A DNA stretch of 64,000 nucleotides. It comes from an uncultured Pirellulaceae bacterium (GTDB taxonomy: Bacteria > Planctomycetota > Planctomycetia > Pirellulales > Pirellulaceae). Made by a program: the position numbers and the translations under genes. This document shows positions 7,669 through 16,297 of the stretch, in pieces. The stretch lies in the NCBI GenBank assembly GCA_937941455.1, contig CALDHM010000008.1, forward strand, positions 62,001-126,000, given 5' to 3'. The notes under the pieces are model-generated. The model searched no databases, had not been told where the DNA came from, and saw nothing but the letters and a program-made list of their open reading frames with translations. Position 1 is the stretch's first letter. Each line of letters opens with the position of its first letter.

Positions 7669-9579
7669 CTACCCGTCCATGGGTCCGATGATTCGCTGCC
7701 GTTGCCGAGTGGCCTCCAGGAGCTCCGTCAGTAAGACATCTTCCTGGTGAGATTCGAGATTTCCTTTTTCAAGCTGGCTGATGATTTGGCGTTGTCCAGC
7801 CAAACCGCGCCGACGCTCGAATTCCTGCAATAAGACCTTGAGTTGCCATTGCAGATCAAAGCCGGATTCTGATTGTTTTGCCGTCGCCTGTTCGTCGAGC
7901 CGAATGATCCAATCCTTCAGGTTGGGATCCTCGACCGTGACCAAAAGGGCCTCGAACGACACTTCGCGCCCCTCGTGAAATTCGGTGCAAATCAGTTCGT
8001 AAACCGTTCGCAGGGGACCGGGTTCGAATTCGTCGACCAGCACATTTTCGACGACCGACTCGATCAAGGTATCGTCGAGCAGCAGCAGTTCGAGCAATTC
8101 CTGCTCGGCCAACAGTCGAGGTTTGCCGCGCGATGTCGACAAGGTTTTCGGCGCAAGGAACGCTGCGGGATCCTCCAAATATTTCGGCCGGTTTTGCAGT
8201 CGCTGCCGGATTTCCTGCAAATGTTGTTTGAGCTGTTGGCGTTCGACACCGAATTCACGGCTGAGCCGTCCCAGGATTTGATCGATACGCAAGCGGACGC
8301 TGCTGGCCGATGCCGTCATCGATTGCGGCGTGATCGCCAGCGTTTCCAAGATGTTTTCCAACGCGCGATTCGCGGCATGCGTGTCGGTCATCAAGTTCAC
8401 CCCGGCGGTTTCGCTGATGATTTTATGTTCGATAGCGTCGGGGGCACCGGCAATCAGCCGTTGCAACTCATCGCCGGAACGAGACTGGACGAAATCGCAC
8501 GGGTCCTGGCCGTCAGGCAAGGTCAAAATTCGCAGGTCCAGCGATTCGGCGATAAAAAAGTTCAATACTTCATTAGCTCGTTTCTTGCCGGCGGCATCGC
8601 CGTCCAGCAGAAGCGTGACGCGATCTGCATACCGTTTCAACACGCGGATGTGTCGTTGATTGATGGCGGTACCGAGGGCGGCGACCACACCGGTCACTCC
8701 CGCTTGCCGCACCGCGATGACATCCGTGTAACCTTCCACGACCGTCAAATGCCGCGAGCGGCTGGTTTCATCGGCAGCGAGATTCAAGCCGTACAGGTGT
8801 TCGCTCTTCAAAAACAATTTGGTCTCGCGCGAGTTGACGTACTTCGCCGGCGGCTCCTGGCCCGGTGGATAAAGTCCCGGGACGACGCGACCACCGAAGG
8901 CGATCGGGCGATGAGCAGTATCGAAAATCGGAAACATCAAACGGCCAGCGAACCGCTCGTAGTGGCCTGAGTTCCGTTCGCTGCGTAACAGCAGATCACA
9001 TGCCTCCAGAATTTCCGCGGTGAAATTCGTGTGGCGGGCCCGCTCCATCAGCCAGCCGTTGCGCAGGGGGGAGAAGCCCAGGCCGAAGCGTTCAATGCTG
9101 TCCTGCGTGATATTGCGGCTGGCCAAATAACTTCGGGCGAGATTCGCCTCCGGCTCGTGCAGCAGGCAGTCATGAAAGACAGCCTGGGCCCACTGCATGG
9201 CCTTGTACAAAACTTGTTTGTCGTCCGGTGAGCCTTTCTCAATCGCCTTGGCTCGTGTCGTCAGGGGAATTCCTGCGCGGTCGGCGAGAATCCGCAAGGC
9301 GTCCAAAAATTCCACATTTTCGCGGCGCATCACGAAGCTGAACACGTCGCCGCGGATGCCGCAAACCCAGCATGTCCACGTTTGCCGACGCGGGTTGACC
9401 TGAAAGCTCGGACGCCGATCATCGTGCCACGGACAATTCGCAACGAACAGGGCGCCTTGGCGGCGCAACTGCAGGTAGCCACCGATCAAGTCGACGATGT
9501 CGGTCGCTAGTTTGACTCGCTCTTTGATGTCGAAGTCAAGTGGGGAATTCAACGCTGAGCCCTTTGACGAAACGTTCAA
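7669..9579 (-). CDS. dnaG: DNA primase
   Basis: Makes RNA primers for DNA replication at the fork. The 636-residue protein has the N-terminal zinc finger (CPWHDDRRPSFQVN with the later CWVCGIRGD), the RNA polymerase core, and the TOPRIM centre with VVEGYTDVIAVRQAG and LLLDGDAAGKKRA. A helical C-terminal domain for helicase contact follows (about residues 480-636). The frame starts with TTG at 9579; another TTG at 9552, with AAAGGG upstream, is an alternative. The first conserved residues are DIKERVKLATDIVDLIG. It precedes rpoD in a likely operon. Confidence 0.96.
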   Translation of the reverse strand: MNVSSKGSALNSPLDFDIKERVKLATDIVDLIGGYLQLRRQGALFVANCPWHDDRRPSFQVNPRRQTWTCWVCGIRGDVFSFVMRRENVEFLDALRILADRAGIPLTTRAKAIEKGSPDDKQVLYKAMQWAQAVFHDCLLHEPEANLARSYLASRNITQDSIERFGLGFSPLRNGWLMERARHTNFTAEILEACDLLLRSERNSGHYERFAGRLMFPIFDTAHRPIAFGGRVVPGLYPPGQEPPAKYVNSRETKLFLKSEHLYGLNLAADETSRSRHLTVVEGYTDVIAVRQAGVTGVVAALGTAINQRHIRVLKRYADRVTLLLDGDAAGKKRANEVLNFFIAESLDLRILTLPDGQDPCDFVQSRSGDELQRLIAGAPDAIEHKIISETAGVNLMTDTHAANRALENILETLAITPQSMTASASSVRLRIDQILGRLSREFGVERQQLKQHLQEIRQRLQNRPKYLEDPAAFLAPKTLSTSRGKPRLLAEQELLELLLLDDTLIESVVENVLVDEFEPGPLRTVYELICTEFHEGREVSFEALLVTVEDPNLKDWIIRLDEQATAKQSESGFDLQWQLKVLLQEFERRRGLAGQRQIISQLEKGNLESHQEDVLLTELLEATRQRQRIIGPMDG

Positions 9580-9985
9580 TGTCGACGTCGGAGACTACAG
9601 CGATTGGGCGCGACCGGATGCCTGTCGCGGTTCGTCGAATGCCGGATCCATCCTTGGCCTGAACCGAAGCGGCGATGAAAGCTTTTGGGGTAATTCACCC
9701 GCAGTGGCCGACTCGTGATTCGACGATCGTGATCTGTACCCTCCTTGGCACAGCAATCTAACCTAACCCAGTTGTTCTGCGACGGTCAACATCAATTCAA
9801 GAAAAAAAGAAACCGGCCCGGATTTGCCAGCAAACCGTGGCGGCACGACGGCCAGAATCGGCCTTGCCATCCGCCGCCGGAATTATACCAACGGTCTCTG
9901 CCCATGCGGTAGGGACGCTGGTTTGCCCGGATTTGCACGGATACATAGGTATCCATCTGATGCGAACCGGCAGGTGCTGCGATTT
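9580..9985. other. Intergenic between kdsA and dnaG
   Basis: About 406 bases upstream of dnaG and downstream of kdsA on the minus strand. A run of A residues at 9801-9808 next to a CCGG-rich palindrome could be a weak kdsA terminator on the minus strand. An AAGGAGGG sequence near 9740 (minus) has no start codon at useful spacing. No gene supported. Confidence 0.4.
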
Positions 9986-10807
9986 TCACGCCACCGCGGC
10001 ACGAATTTTCAGCATCCGCACCAGCAGCGATTCAAGCTCTGCCAGCGGTATCATGTTCGGACCGTCGCTCGGGGAGCGGTCCGGGTCGGGATGTGTCTCG
10101 AGGAACAGCCCGTCGCAGCCCACGGCCACGGCGGCCGACGCAAGGTAGCGGACCATGTCGCGGTCGCCTCCTGTTTTGCCTCCCGCCGCGCTGGGTCGCT
10201 GCACGCTGTGGGTGGCATCGAAAATGACCGGATATCCGGTCTCTTGCATTTCAGGAATCGCTCGCATGTCGTTGACCAGCCTACCGTAGCCGAAGAACGT
10301 GCCCCGCTCGGTCAAGGCGATCCCCGTGGCCCCTCCCTGACGCAGTTTTTCGACCACATAGCTCATGTCTTGCGGCGCCATGAACTGCCCTTTCTTGACG
10401 TTGACCGGGCGTCCACTGCCGGCAGCCGCAAGCAGCAAATCGGTCTGGCGGGCGAGGAACGCCGGAATCTGTATCAGCGAAATCTGTTCGGCAACTTGCC
10501 GGACCTGCACGGATTCATGCACGTCGGTCGTGACCGGCACTCCCAAGGTTCGCTTCACCTCGGCCAGGATTTCCAACCCGGCCTCCATCCCGATGCCACG
10601 AAAGGAACCGACGCTCGTGCGATTCGCCTTGTCGAACGACGCCTTGAAGACTAACGGCATCGCGAGGCGTCCGGCGATTTTTTGCAATTCCTCGGCAATG
10701 CGCAGTGTCAGGTCGCGGCTTTCGATCACGCAAGGCCCGGCGATCAAGCCTAGCGGCTGGCCAGCGCCGAAGGTGACGCCGTCAATTTGAATCGACTTTG
10801 TTTCCAT
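9986..10807 (-). CDS. kdsA: 3-deoxy-8-phosphooctulonate synthase (KDO-8-P synthase)
   Basis: Condenses phosphoenolpyruvate with arabinose 5-phosphate to KDO 8-phosphate in the cytoplasm, the committed step to the Kdo of lipopolysaccharide. The 273 residues match the family throughout: [38 protein letters not shown], the active-site block [20 protein letters not shown] followed by [32 protein letters not shown] and LETHPDPD. The cysteine in GPC, rather than the asparagine of the E. coli enzyme, places it with the metal-dependent class (family knowledge). The start is ATG at 10807. It supports a Gram-negative type envelope. Confidence 0.97.
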   Translation of the reverse strand: METKSIQIDGVTFGAGQPLGLIAGPCVIESRDLTLRIAEELQKIAGRLAMPLVFKASFDKANRTSVGSFRGIGMEAGLEILAEVKRTLGVPVTTDVHESVQVRQVAEQISLIQIPAFLARQTDLLLAAAGSGRPVNVKKGQFMAPQDMSYVVEKLRQGGATGIALTERGTFFGYGRLVNDMRAIPEMQETGYPVIFDATHSVQRPSAAGGKTGGDRDMVRYLASAAVAVGCDGLFLETHPDPDRSPSDGPNMIPLAELESLLVRMLKIRAAVA

Positions 10808-10909
10808 GTTTTTGGTCGCAAGAACTCGTTAGCTAGCTCGTTTCCAACGGATGCAGACACGAGCATAACGCGATTTATCTTAGGGCTCGATCTCTTTTTT
10901 GCGAATGGG

Positions 10910-11836
10910 TCAGGGGACGATCACTTCCAAATAATCGGGCAGGATTTCCACGCGAAGGGGCAAGGTCCCCCCCAAATCTCCGTCGACTTGATATGGCACC
11001 TCGGCGCTGGAGGTGAGTTCGATCGACTTTCCCCTCGCACAGCGAGACAACCCGAGCCGCTGATCGACTCGCAACAGCACCGAAAAAAAGTACAGCAGTC
11101 CACGCCAAAAATTTCCACCCGGGAAGACCTTGATATCCAACCAGCCATCATGGCCGTCAGCCCACGGCATGATGGGAAGGTTCAGGGCGTACCGCGGCAA
11201 GTTAAAGACGAATGCCCAACGGGACTCCGCCCATTCGGCCCCCTCGACCGCGATGCGAATCTGCGGAAACGGATACCCCCAAATCGCTTGCAGCATCGGC
11301 CCGAAATACGACCAGTGTCGAATCGGTCCGCGCCGCTCGAGATGCAGCCGCCGTACCACGTCGGCATCGAATCCTGCGCTGACCATCAACAAAAAAAGTT
11401 GCCCATTGGCTCGGCCGACATCCAAGCGAATCCGTCGATCGGCTTGCAGCATCCGACAAAACGTAGGCACATGCCGGCTAATGCCCAGATGCTTCGCAAG
11501 CAAATTTTCGGTCCCCAGCGGAAAGACACTCAAGGGAACCTTTGAGCCCAGTTGCTCAACCACCAGCCGAGCCGTTCCGTCCCCTCCGCAGGCGACAATC
11601 GTTCGCAAGCTTTGATCTGCCGAACCACGCATCGCCAGCCGATTCAATTCGGCAAGGTCGCTTGTCGCGACAACTTGGAAACCGGCTGCCACCAAGCCCC
11701 GATCGAGTTCGGCCAAGGTTGCCGCACCCCCCCCCGATCCGGCTTTCGGATTGACGGCCAGCAGCACCAGTTTTCGCTCGTTGGACACAGATGGGGACTT
11801 CAGCAAACAACGCAAGGAATGGAAACTCGCCGACAA
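10910..11836 (-). CDS. Diacylglycerol kinase / YegS-like lipid kinase
   Basis: A cytoplasmic or membrane-associated kinase of the DAGK catalytic family, expected to phosphorylate a lipid or sphingoid base with ATP. Motifs: VNPKAGSGGG near the N-terminus, the nucleotide loop ACGGDGTARLVVEQL, and FPLGTENLLAKHLGI; the C-terminal half ends with the family's V-D-G-D-L-G-G-T-L-P-L-R-V-E segment. The frame opens with TTG at 11836; a GTG at 11788 nearer to the first conserved strand is an alternative. Its 5' flank contains the interspersed repeat at 11841. It precedes kdsA on the same strand by about 100 bases and may be cotranscribed. Confidence 0.88.
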   Translation of the reverse strand: MSASFHSLRCLLKSPSVSNERKLVLLAVNPKAGSGGGAATLAELDRGLVAAGFQVVATSDLAELNRLAMRGSADQSLRTIVACGGDGTARLVVEQLGSKVPLSVFPLGTENLLAKHLGISRHVPTFCRMLQADRRIRLDVGRANGQLFLLMVSAGFDADVVRRLHLERRGPIRHWSYFGPMLQAIWGYPFPQIRIAVEGAEWAESRWAFVFNLPRYALNLPIMPWADGHDGWLDIKVFPGGNFWRGLLYFFSVLLRVDQRLGLSRCARGKSIELTSSAEVPYQVDGDLGGTLPLRVEILPDYLEVIVP

Positions 11837-11840
11837 TATT

Positions 11841-11882
11841 GAGCTTATCCCAAAAGGTTCCTTCGCTGACGCTTTGGATTAC
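11841..11882 (-). repeat. 'VTRSVSE' interspersed repeat, copy C
   Basis: On the minus strand it reads GTAATCCAAAGCGTCAGCGA then AGGAACCTTTTGGGATAAG. It is homologous over about 42 bases to the copy at 63618 (GTAACCCGCAGCGTAAGCGA then GGACTTGTTTTGGGATTGG). It sits just before the lipid kinase start. Confidence 0.65.
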
Positions 11883-12114
11883 AGCGCCTGCGTGTTTGGG
11901 ATCGAGTCTTTTTTGGCAAATGGAGCCTTCGCCTGCAGATTGTTGTATTTTGCAACATGGCTGGCAAGATTGAACAGCCACATCGCGCAAACAATTGAGA
12001 GGGGGTGGTCGGTGGTTCCTACCACGTTATTTTCTTGCGATGGTCGCTAGGTATGTAATTGGTGGTGCTTGGCGGTGATTTTTCTGGTACGCCTAGTTTG
12101 ATCCATGTTTATCC

Positions 12115-12306
12115 CCGAAAAGAGCGTTATTTTTGCTCTTCGGCACGGTTTGTGCTTAAGTTGCCAAGAGAAAGCCTTTACCCCAAGGCTGACTCAGCCC
12201 GTGAGGTTGCGGGCGTTTGACTCAAGTGGTTGCCTTGCCCCTGACCACTTGTTTCGCCAAAACGGTTTTGGCACGCCACGCAGCCTCTCCCAACGGGCGT
12301 TTTTTA
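12115..12306 (+). ncRNA. Candidate structured RNA (chain of hairpins ending in T-run)
   Basis: Between the lipid kinase and the inositol-phosphatase gene, several good hairpins follow one another: CCGA(AA)AGAGC/GCTCTTCGG (12115-12143), AGCCTT/AAGGCT (12173-12190), GCCCG/CGGGC (12197-12214), CAAGTGGT/ACCACTTG (12223-12251) and GCCAAA/TTTGGC (12256-12272). They end with GGGCGTTTTTTAT at 12296-12307, which suggests termination on the plus strand. An open frame covers the region but is not protein-like. No known RNA family was recognised. The remainder of 11883-12397 shows nothing else. Confidence 0.35.
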
Positions 12307-12397
12307 TGCGCCGACCGACAAAGTTCTATCCGAAGACCGAAGGATCTGTCGATCTCGCCGCAGCGCGAGTCGACTGCCGTGTGAACCCGGATCGTTG

Positions 12398-13183
12398 TCA
12401 GGTTACCTGGAGCAAGGGCAATAGTTCGGCTCCCAATTCTGGTGTGGCCGTCACGCAGAAGGATGCGTCCCCCAACCGATAGGCCGCTCCGTCAAGGCCT
12501 TGGATCGAGCAACCTGCCTCGCGAGCAATCAGAATACCGGCCGCAATATCCCACAGGCTGAGCGTGGAAGCCCAATATCCGTCGAGGCGGCCACAAGCGA
12601 CGTAACACAAATTCAGTGCCGCGGATCCCAACCGTCGCGTCGACGCCTGCTGGACGACGCGATTGACTCGTCGCATTTCAGGGTGATCTGGCCGAACTCG
12701 CGGTGGCAGACTGTAAACCAGTAACGAGCGCCCTAGCTGGGTCGTCCGCGAGGGAGAAATCGGAACCCCGTTGCGAGTCGCCCCCGTCCCCCGTATCGCG
12801 GTAAAGGTCTCCCCGAGCAACGGATCGTGTACGACCCCCATGACAGGCTCTCCAGCTTCGACCAAGCCGATCGAGATGCTGAACGATGGTAAACCTGCAA
12901 TAAAATTCCGCGTCCCATCGATCGGATCCACGATCCAACAAAGTCCGCGATTCCAGGTCGGGTTGGGAGCTCCCTCCTCGCCCAGCACCTGGCTCGCCGG
13001 GAAACGGCTTTCGATTTCGCGAAAGATCATCGCTTGTGCGACTTCATCCGCCTGGGTCACCACGTCCCCCGGACCTTTTTCGCGGAATTCGGTCGAGCCT
13101 GACAAGGGACGCAGGTAATCCCCCACGCGATGAGCCAACTCCATGGCGAAATTCAGATGTTCGGCGAGTTCTTCGGGTTTCAA
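12398..13183 (-). CDS. Inositol monophosphatase family protein
   Basis: A Mg-dependent phosphatase of the IMPase/CysQ/SuhB superfamily acting on inositol phosphate, PAP or a sugar phosphate. The 261 residues contain the three metal motifs: LGEEG (about 68-72), WIVDPIDGTRNF (about 83-94) and the C-terminal LSLWDIAAG. The QADEVAQAMIFREIE helix precedes the first motif. The start is TTG at 13183 with AGGAG about six bases upstream. It stands alone on the minus strand, so the substrate cannot be settled; histidinol-phosphate phosphatase is an alternative. Confidence 0.88.
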   Translation of the reverse strand: MKPEELAEHLNFAMELAHRVGDYLRPLSGSTEFREKGPGDVVTQADEVAQAMIFREIESRFPASQVLGEEGAPNPTWNRGLCWIVDPIDGTRNFIAGLPSFSISIGLVEAGEPVMGVVHDPLLGETFTAIRGTGATRNGVPISPSRTTQLGRSLLVYSLPPRVRPDHPEMRRVNRVVQQASTRRLGSAALNLCYVACGRLDGYWASTLSLWDIAAGILIAREAGCSIQGLDGAAYRLGDASFCVTATPELGAELLPLLQVT

Positions 13184-14070
13184 AGGAGCTCCTCTCGTAT
13201 TGGCAAGTCGGCTTTGTTCACAACCCCTAAAACCGACCTCTACTCGGGTTTGTTCTGAAAACCATCAAATTTAGGGCACGAGCCCTTGGTTCTTCTCAAA
13301 ATTGGACGCTAACCTGTTTCGGCGTCTGGCTTGCTCTTGAAGCATCGAGGTAGCTACATCGGACGTCGGTCTGGCCGTCGCATGCCTCTCGATTAGTGTC
13401 TCCTGGTAGACAAGGTCCATGTAGCTACGCTACTGCAAAGAATATTTTTGAGATACGCGACTCGATGAAAAAGGGCCATCGCGAATGAGGTAGTGGTGAA
13501 GGGAATTCGCTGGGCACGGTCGGGCCAAACTCAGGATCGGATTCAAAAGGCGGCTTGGCATCGGCACCTCTCTTGCCGGCAATTAGCCAAGTCCTGGACA
13601 GTTACTCGCATCGCATCGAGCCGCGAGTTTCGCCGCGAATGGTTGGTTTGCCCCCCCGTTTTTCGCCGGGATGCCCCCTTTTTTGTGGACGCCGAGAGCC
13701 AGAGCCGAGAAACCAAGAGTCCAGCCAACCTATCGACGACTACCGCCAAGTGTGGGTAAGGATGAGCAGCAATTGCCCGGTAAGGCGTCTGGAAATTGAT
13801 TAAATTCTTTGGCAGCTTGACCCGGTAAGATTCTGTATTGAAGCACGCGAGTGACCCGGTAAAACTTGGCATCGTCAAGGAGAATCCCTCGGTCGAGGGA
13901 GACGGCAGATTTTCGATAACCGGCAGATTGCTGCAAAATTGATCACCCCCAAAAGACGGAATCGAATAAAATTTTTCTCGAACAGACTGGAATTCACATT
14001 CAGACCTGTTAAAATTTTTTAAAGAGGTGACGAATCGTCCCTCAACATTTTGGCCTCTTCTCTGTTCCGG
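13184..14070. other. Large intergenic region, no supported gene
   Basis: Nearly 900 bases upstream of the inositol-phosphatase gene and of the gene at 14188. It holds the inverted repeat at 13350-13428 and an A/T-rich stretch near 13960-14025 that could be a promoter. Several short frames on both strands (for example minus 13543-13878) have no family character. Confidence 0.45.
13350..13428. repeat. Inverted-repeat-bounded segment
   Basis: GTAGCTACATCGGAC (13350-13364) is matched on the other side by GTCCATGTAGCTAC (13415-13428), the reverse complement with one base missing. The two ends enclose about 50 bases, so the whole can fold into one long hairpin. It may be a small repeat element or a structured transcript. 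Confidence 0.45.
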
Positions 14071-14103
14071 CCCCGTCGCTGGTTATCTGGCGACGGGGTT
14101 TTG
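14071..14103 (+). terminator. Strong intrinsic terminator with no obvious upstream gene
   Basis: CCCCGTCGC (14071-14079) pairs perfectly with GCGACGGGG (14090-14098) across a 10-base loop and is followed by TTTTG. The nearest upstream gene is on the opposite strand, so this either ends an unseen short transcript or is a leader attenuator for the gene at 14188. Confidence 0.65.
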
Positions 14104-14187
14104 TCGTTGAGGTGAGGTCCTCCGCGTCGCCGATAGAATCCCATCGCGAACCAATCTCCAGCAGATGGCCGTGGCAATGGAGTCCGT

Positions 14188-14889
14188 ATGTCTAATCGTT
14201 GGCAGAACCGCGGTAAGGTTGCCGAATTCACTGATCGACTGGCACGAGTTACTTTCGAGTTGGCCAAGCCGTGGCTCGGGTTGTCACTTGCGACTGGCTC
14301 CGAGCGCGGCCAACTGTTTGCCATTCGTGCTCTAGAGTTTCCCCCCGCGCAGTTGACCGATTTCTTTATTCGACAGGACCAGCTGACTGCTTGCTATTTG
14401 CAACCGGACGTCGACCAACTGGAAACGATGATCACGTTCTGTGCCCCGCCGTTGGATGGTGCCGAATCGCTGCCCGGCGAATTGTCTGCGGTCGAAATGA
14501 ATTTGTCGATGCAAACCAGTCTCCTCGACGCGCGATTGCATGACGAAGTCTTATGCCGTCTCCCTGCCGCGGCGGATATCGTCGAGTTGGCGGCACAAAA
14601 CCGCCAGAATCCGTTGCTGCGGCAGTTTAACAAGCGAAACGCGGTGATGCTTCGCACGTTCGAACGTGCGATTCTCGTGGCGGCGCATTCGAGTGATTTG
14701 TTGGCACTCACGACCGAGCGGTCTGCGGACGAAACCCGCTGCATCATTCGGCTGCAGGCTCAGAATTTAGAGAAAGGGGTGATTCGTCGCTTTCGATTGT
14801 TGGCCGCGATCATCTCGTTGGATGACTGCGAAAAATTACCGGTGGTCGCCGATGCATTCGAGAATTCGGTGCTCCCCCTCTCGGCTTGA
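14188..14889 (+). CDS. Hypothetical protein (233 aa)
   Basis: No family recognised. The protein is mixed alpha/beta, has no signal peptide or membrane helix, and is therefore probably cytoplasmic. It has a helical middle (about residues 90-150, with ADIVELAAQNRQNPLLRQFN) and a C-terminal part with LEKGVIRRFRLLAAIISLDD. The start is ATG at 14188 with GGAG five bases before it, and coding bias across the frame is good, so I consider it real. It follows the terminator-like hairpin at 14071 and is convergent with the PPIase gene. Confidence 0.7.
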   Translation: MSNRWQNRGKVAEFTDRLARVTFELAKPWLGLSLATGSERGQLFAIRALEFPPAQLTDFFIRQDQLTACYLQPDVDQLETMITFCAPPLDGAESLPGELSAVEMNLSMQTSLLDARLHDEVLCRLPAAADIVELAAQNRQNPLLRQFNKRNAVMLRTFERAILVAAHSSDLLALTTERSADETRCIIRLQAQNLEKGVIRRFRLLAAIISLDDCEKLPVVADAFENSVLPLSA

Positions 14890-14991
14890 TTGATGGCCGC
14901 CGGCAAGGATGCCAGCCGAAATGCTTGAGGGCCGTTTGAGATAGCTTGGGGCCTTTGAGGATGCGAGGGCTGCACGTCGCTCTGACAAGAT

Positions 14992-16188
14992 TCAATTCAT
15001 CTCCCATACGATTTCGTGCGGGATTTCGCGGCGAAGACGCTCGAGATATTTTTCAATCGCTGCATCGCGCCGTTCGCGCAGAATTTCCTCTTTGATCTCC
15101 GACTGCACATCCAAGAACGGTCGAGTGTGCTCGACCTCGCGTTCCAATACGCGAATGATGTGGATGCCAATTTTCGTTTCGATCATTTCGCTCAATTCGT
15201 TAAGCGGCAGGGTGAAAATCGCCTCGTCGAGATTCTTGTGAATCAGGCTGCCGCGAGTGACCCAATCGTGGCTGCCGCCGCTGGCAGCCGTCAAGCCGTG
15301 CGAGCTGCGCCGAGCAACCGCATCCAGCGGCGCACCGTAGACGACTTCATTTCCCATCTCCACGATCGCTCGAAATGCGGCGTCGCGATTAGGGAAGCGA
15401 TCGAAGCGGACCATCAATTCCTCCCATCGGGCCCGAGCAGGCCGATGGTACTTGGCGATTTGTTCTCGGTAGGCAGCCAGCAATTGTTCGTGGGTCACGT
15501 CCTTGTCGTATTCAAGGTTTTGCGTCGCGAAGTAGCCGACCAATTGTTCCTTGGCCCAATTTTCGCGCATTTGACGAAGGGAACTCCCCTTCATCCGCAA
15601 CAGGGCATCGTATTCGCTGACTGATTCCACACCGGCCTTTTCCATGATTTTCGGGAGCGCTGTGGCATCGAATTCCTTAGCGGCTTGCTGCAGCACGTCG
15701 TCGATCTTGGCGTTTTGCGGGAGTTTCCGCAGAGTGTCGATGTACATCAGTTTGGCATCGACGTACTTGGGGATCAGCATTTTGATGACGTTCGGGCGTT
15801 CGCGATTTTTAGCCTCGGCTGGGGCGTTGGGCATGAAGCGTTCGAAAATCTGGTCGATCTCCAGCAGCATATCGCCGACCAGAATCGGCTCGCCGGCCAC
15901 GATCGCCACCACCGTTGCCGCCTCGAAGACCTCACGACCGTCGGGATCGGCCGTTGTCGAACGCGCTGACGGCGACTCTTTAGGCTTCGTCGAGGTCTGC
16001 GTTGCCTGGGGGGGGGGCGTTGTGGAAGCGGCTTGGTCGAGATTGCGCAGCGACTTGAAATACGGATCGTTGGACGGCCGCAAGGGTTGGGCATGGGCGG
16101 TCCCCGCGTACGAAAACACCAGGATCCATCCCAACGCGATAACGCTTCCTATTCGGCAGGCAATCACTCCCTTTCTCCTACGGAACAT
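14992..16188 (-). CDS. Secreted parvulin-type peptidyl-prolyl isomerase (SurA/PrsA-like)
   Basis: A periplasmic foldase expected to help outer-membrane or secreted proteins fold. The preferred start (ATG 16188) gives a basic N-terminus followed by a hydrophobic stretch (RIGSVIALGWILVFSYAG) and the cleavage-like A-H-A-Q. A proline/threonine-rich linker follows, then a SurA-like helical N-domain (VVAIVAGEPILVGDMLLEID), and a parvulin domain (about 240-350) with ARARWEELMVRF, G-G-S-H-D-W-V-T-R-G-S-L, F-T-L-P-L-N-E-L-S and the end TKIGIHIIRVLERE. The frame is open to 16242, but the extra residues precede the signal peptide. It lies downstream of mfd on the same strand. Confidence 0.85.
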   Translation of the reverse strand: MFRRRKGVIACRIGSVIALGWILVFSYAGTAHAQPLRPSNDPYFKSLRNLDQAASTTPPPQATQTSTKPKESPSARSTTADPDGREVFEAATVVAIVAGEPILVGDMLLEIDQIFERFMPNAPAEAKNRERPNVIKMLIPKYVDAKLMYIDTLRKLPQNAKIDDVLQQAAKEFDATALPKIMEKAGVESVSEYDALLRMKGSSLRQMRENWAKEQLVGYFATQNLEYDKDVTHEQLLAAYREQIAKYHRPARARWEELMVRFDRFPNRDAAFRAIVEMGNEVVYGAPLDAVARRSSHGLTAASGGSHDWVTRGSLIHKNLDEAIFTLPLNELSEMIETKIGIHIIRVLEREVEHTRPFLDVQSEIKEEILRERRDAAIEKYLERLRREIPHEIVWEMN

Positions 16189-16297
16189 TACCGTTTTTTC
16201 GAACCACCATGTCATTTCTATTGCCCGCCATCGCATCGTCAATTTTGTTCCGGCGTATCGGCGAGTCCATGATTTCGCGGGCCGGGAGGTTATGCAC

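Noticed and set aside
7873-8970. Long plus-strand open frame (365 codons)
   Set aside because: It runs antisense through dnaG and has no protein-like features.
12105-12482. Plus-strand open frame of 125 codons
   Set aside because: It covers the chain of hairpins and runs into the opposite-strand phosphatase gene; composition is not protein-like.
13543-13878. Minus-strand frame of 111 codons
   Set aside because: No ribosome site, no family resemblance and mixed codon use; retained only as part of the intergenic description.
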